Assembly: GCA_026874595.1 (NCBI GenBank)
Contig: CM049311.1
Location: 7,477,676-7,541,675 of the forward strand
Direction of reading: 5' to 3'
DNA length: 64,000 bases
DNA from: Sipunculus nudus
Taxonomy: Eukaryota > Annelida > Sipuncula > Golfingiida > Sipunculidae
Shown: piece after piece, positions 62,661 through 64,000 of the stretch
Position numbering within the stretch: position 1 is the stretch's first letter
Layout: the number at the start of each line of letters is the position of its first letter
Made by a program: the position numbers and the translations under genes
Notes under the pieces: generated by a model
Databases searched by the model: none
What the model saw: only the letters and a program-made list of their open reading frames with translations
Told to the model about the DNA's origin: nothing

Positions 62661-64000
62661 CTGCAGTAAAATAATATTCCCAACTAAACCAATTTTACAC
62701 GCCGTTCAATATCAGCATTTGCTAAGCGACTTTCAAAATCCTGCGAAGGATGATTCTGTCTTACATTTTCCGTGGAATTTCGAAAAACATTAAGAACCAT
62801 GTTAACTGAACATAGCAGCCACTGTTGAAATTTTGACAAGTTTCCATCATTTGCTGCAACTAAATAGAATACTCGGCTTTTGAGTGCTTGTCTTTTAGCT
62901 TTGAGCGGCGGCAAAATAATACATTCCAGATGATGGAAATGAAACAGTGCGCGAGAGCATTAGGATTTTCCGGGCAAAATCTATATACTGGTATCTTTGA
63001 ACGGTGAAAAAGTTTGTGTGATGGCAGGGCATGATCATTGCTTATATTTGAGTTATAAACTGGGGATTTGTTCATAAAGCTTTTCCTTCGAGAAACATGG
63101 CTCACCATGTATTATCACATTTGTTGCCATTTATGGTAACCAGACTGATCTATACTGTCTACTAGTACTCCCTTTATTAGAATGGGCTCAACGCCTACCT
63201 TGAAATCAAACGTCCCGCTTGAGATATAAAGAGCAAAAGGTGATTGGATGTTATTACCATATTTACATTACATTGATACGAGTAAAGTACAATGACGTGC
63301 TAACATTTTCAGTAGGAGGTACCAAGTTGCTTTTCATTCATTTCTTTCCTACGTTTCTTGCAAGTGCTAATTGCTTTACTTCCATTGATCTTCTTTTTGG
63401 GGCAAACCCTAAATCGTAATGGGTGCTGTTTATCTTATTCACATTTTATGGTTTTATTAATATCGATAATAATCAGTTTGGAAAATATAATAAATACATT
63501 TTGTTGAATAAATACCTGAAATACCTGAGAATGAATACGAATCATTAATCATATCATTTATTACTCATTGACTCATCGTATGCCAGTTAATGAAGAAACT
63601 TCATAATCATTTCTTTCATCTGATTCAGAAAAACTGTCTAAATTTACCAACAGCGCGTTCATCCAACACATACAGCTTCTACAAAACGTTTTGTGCATTT
63701 GACTTTCAAAGAAATCAGTATTGTTTCCTATATTTTAACGCTTTTACTTCTTAATTTAACATTTATGCAAATTCACATGCATGCAAATCTCTATACAGAC
63801 TGGGAAAGTAAACGAACGGACAACCTTTGGGGAATTTAAGGCCATGTCAACAAAATCAAAGTTTTAAATAAATGATTGTGAACTTCTGTAAAATTTGGGC
63901 TCTATATATTTTCCTGCATTTGTGTTTTATTACATCATCAATTCAATCAAACTATGTACCTTCGTGACAAATAATTTGTTTTTGCCTAACAGGATTAAAA
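62661..64000. other. Upstream part of the MBL-fold gene; no exon identified
   Basis: The 5' exon(s) and promoter of the MBL-fold gene should lie here or beyond the right edge. I found no open frame with a start, a hydrophobic N terminus and a phase-1 donor that I would defend. AT-rich, no repeats recognised. Confidence 0.5.

Noticed and set aside
62684-63108. Minus-strand frames just upstream of the MBL exon as its 5' exons
   Set aside because: They run across the acceptor without a phase-1 donor at a sensible place and have no signal peptide or MBL-like sequence.

Overview
The window is AT-rich, intron-rich animal DNA. The repeats (several families with tandem-unit cores, GACG/GACA-type microsatellites and terminal hairpins, like the bivalve 'pearl'/CvA and Helentron-derived elements) suggest a mollusc, most likely a bivalve. 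This is inferred from repeat style and gene content, not proven.

Two protein-coding genes can be supported, both on the minus strand. (1) 147-48127: the 5' part of a large gene of the IP3 receptor/ryanodine receptor superfamily. I could phase 29 coding exons. All have GT-AG borders and every phase matches, giving 3117 nt (1039 codons) that run from a start codon at 48127 past the left edge of the window. The part seen covers the N-terminal beta-trefoil/suppressor region, the MIR domain, the first RIH-type helical region and the following cytosolic repeats. The pore lies outside the window. Several residues that contact IP3 in vertebrate receptors are replaced, so this may be the divergent IP3R-B lineage rather than a classical IP3R. 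(2) 61267-62660: three 3' exons of a metallo-beta-lactamase-fold protein resembling the C-terminal domain of bacterial ComEC/Rec2. Its 5' exon(s) were not found.

The rest is introns and about 13 kb of intergenic DNA filled with mobile elements. Intron 27 (716-11726) holds a nested stack: an old hairpin-ended repeat, a hAT-type MITE with an exact 8-bp target duplication, and inside that a 5.7-kb L1/Tx1-like LINE with an exact 12-bp target duplication, a poly-A tail and decayed ORF1/ORF2. Intron 17 holds a 180-bp tandem-unit element. Intron 10 holds two copies of a GGTGGCGCCACC-palindrome element. Introns 25 and 18 hold another family. Intron 16 and the intergenic region hold two copies of a further family. 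Intron 24 carries a broken endonuclease-domain fragment that may come from a Helentron or a non-LTR element. Intron 20 contains a minisatellite whose unit copies the 3' end of exon 20, including its splice donor. Intron 7 carries about 730 bp of imperfect AGT repeat. Intron 4 carries a Tigger/pogo-like fragment.

No rRNA, convincing tRNA, CRISPR array or bacterial-type operon was seen.
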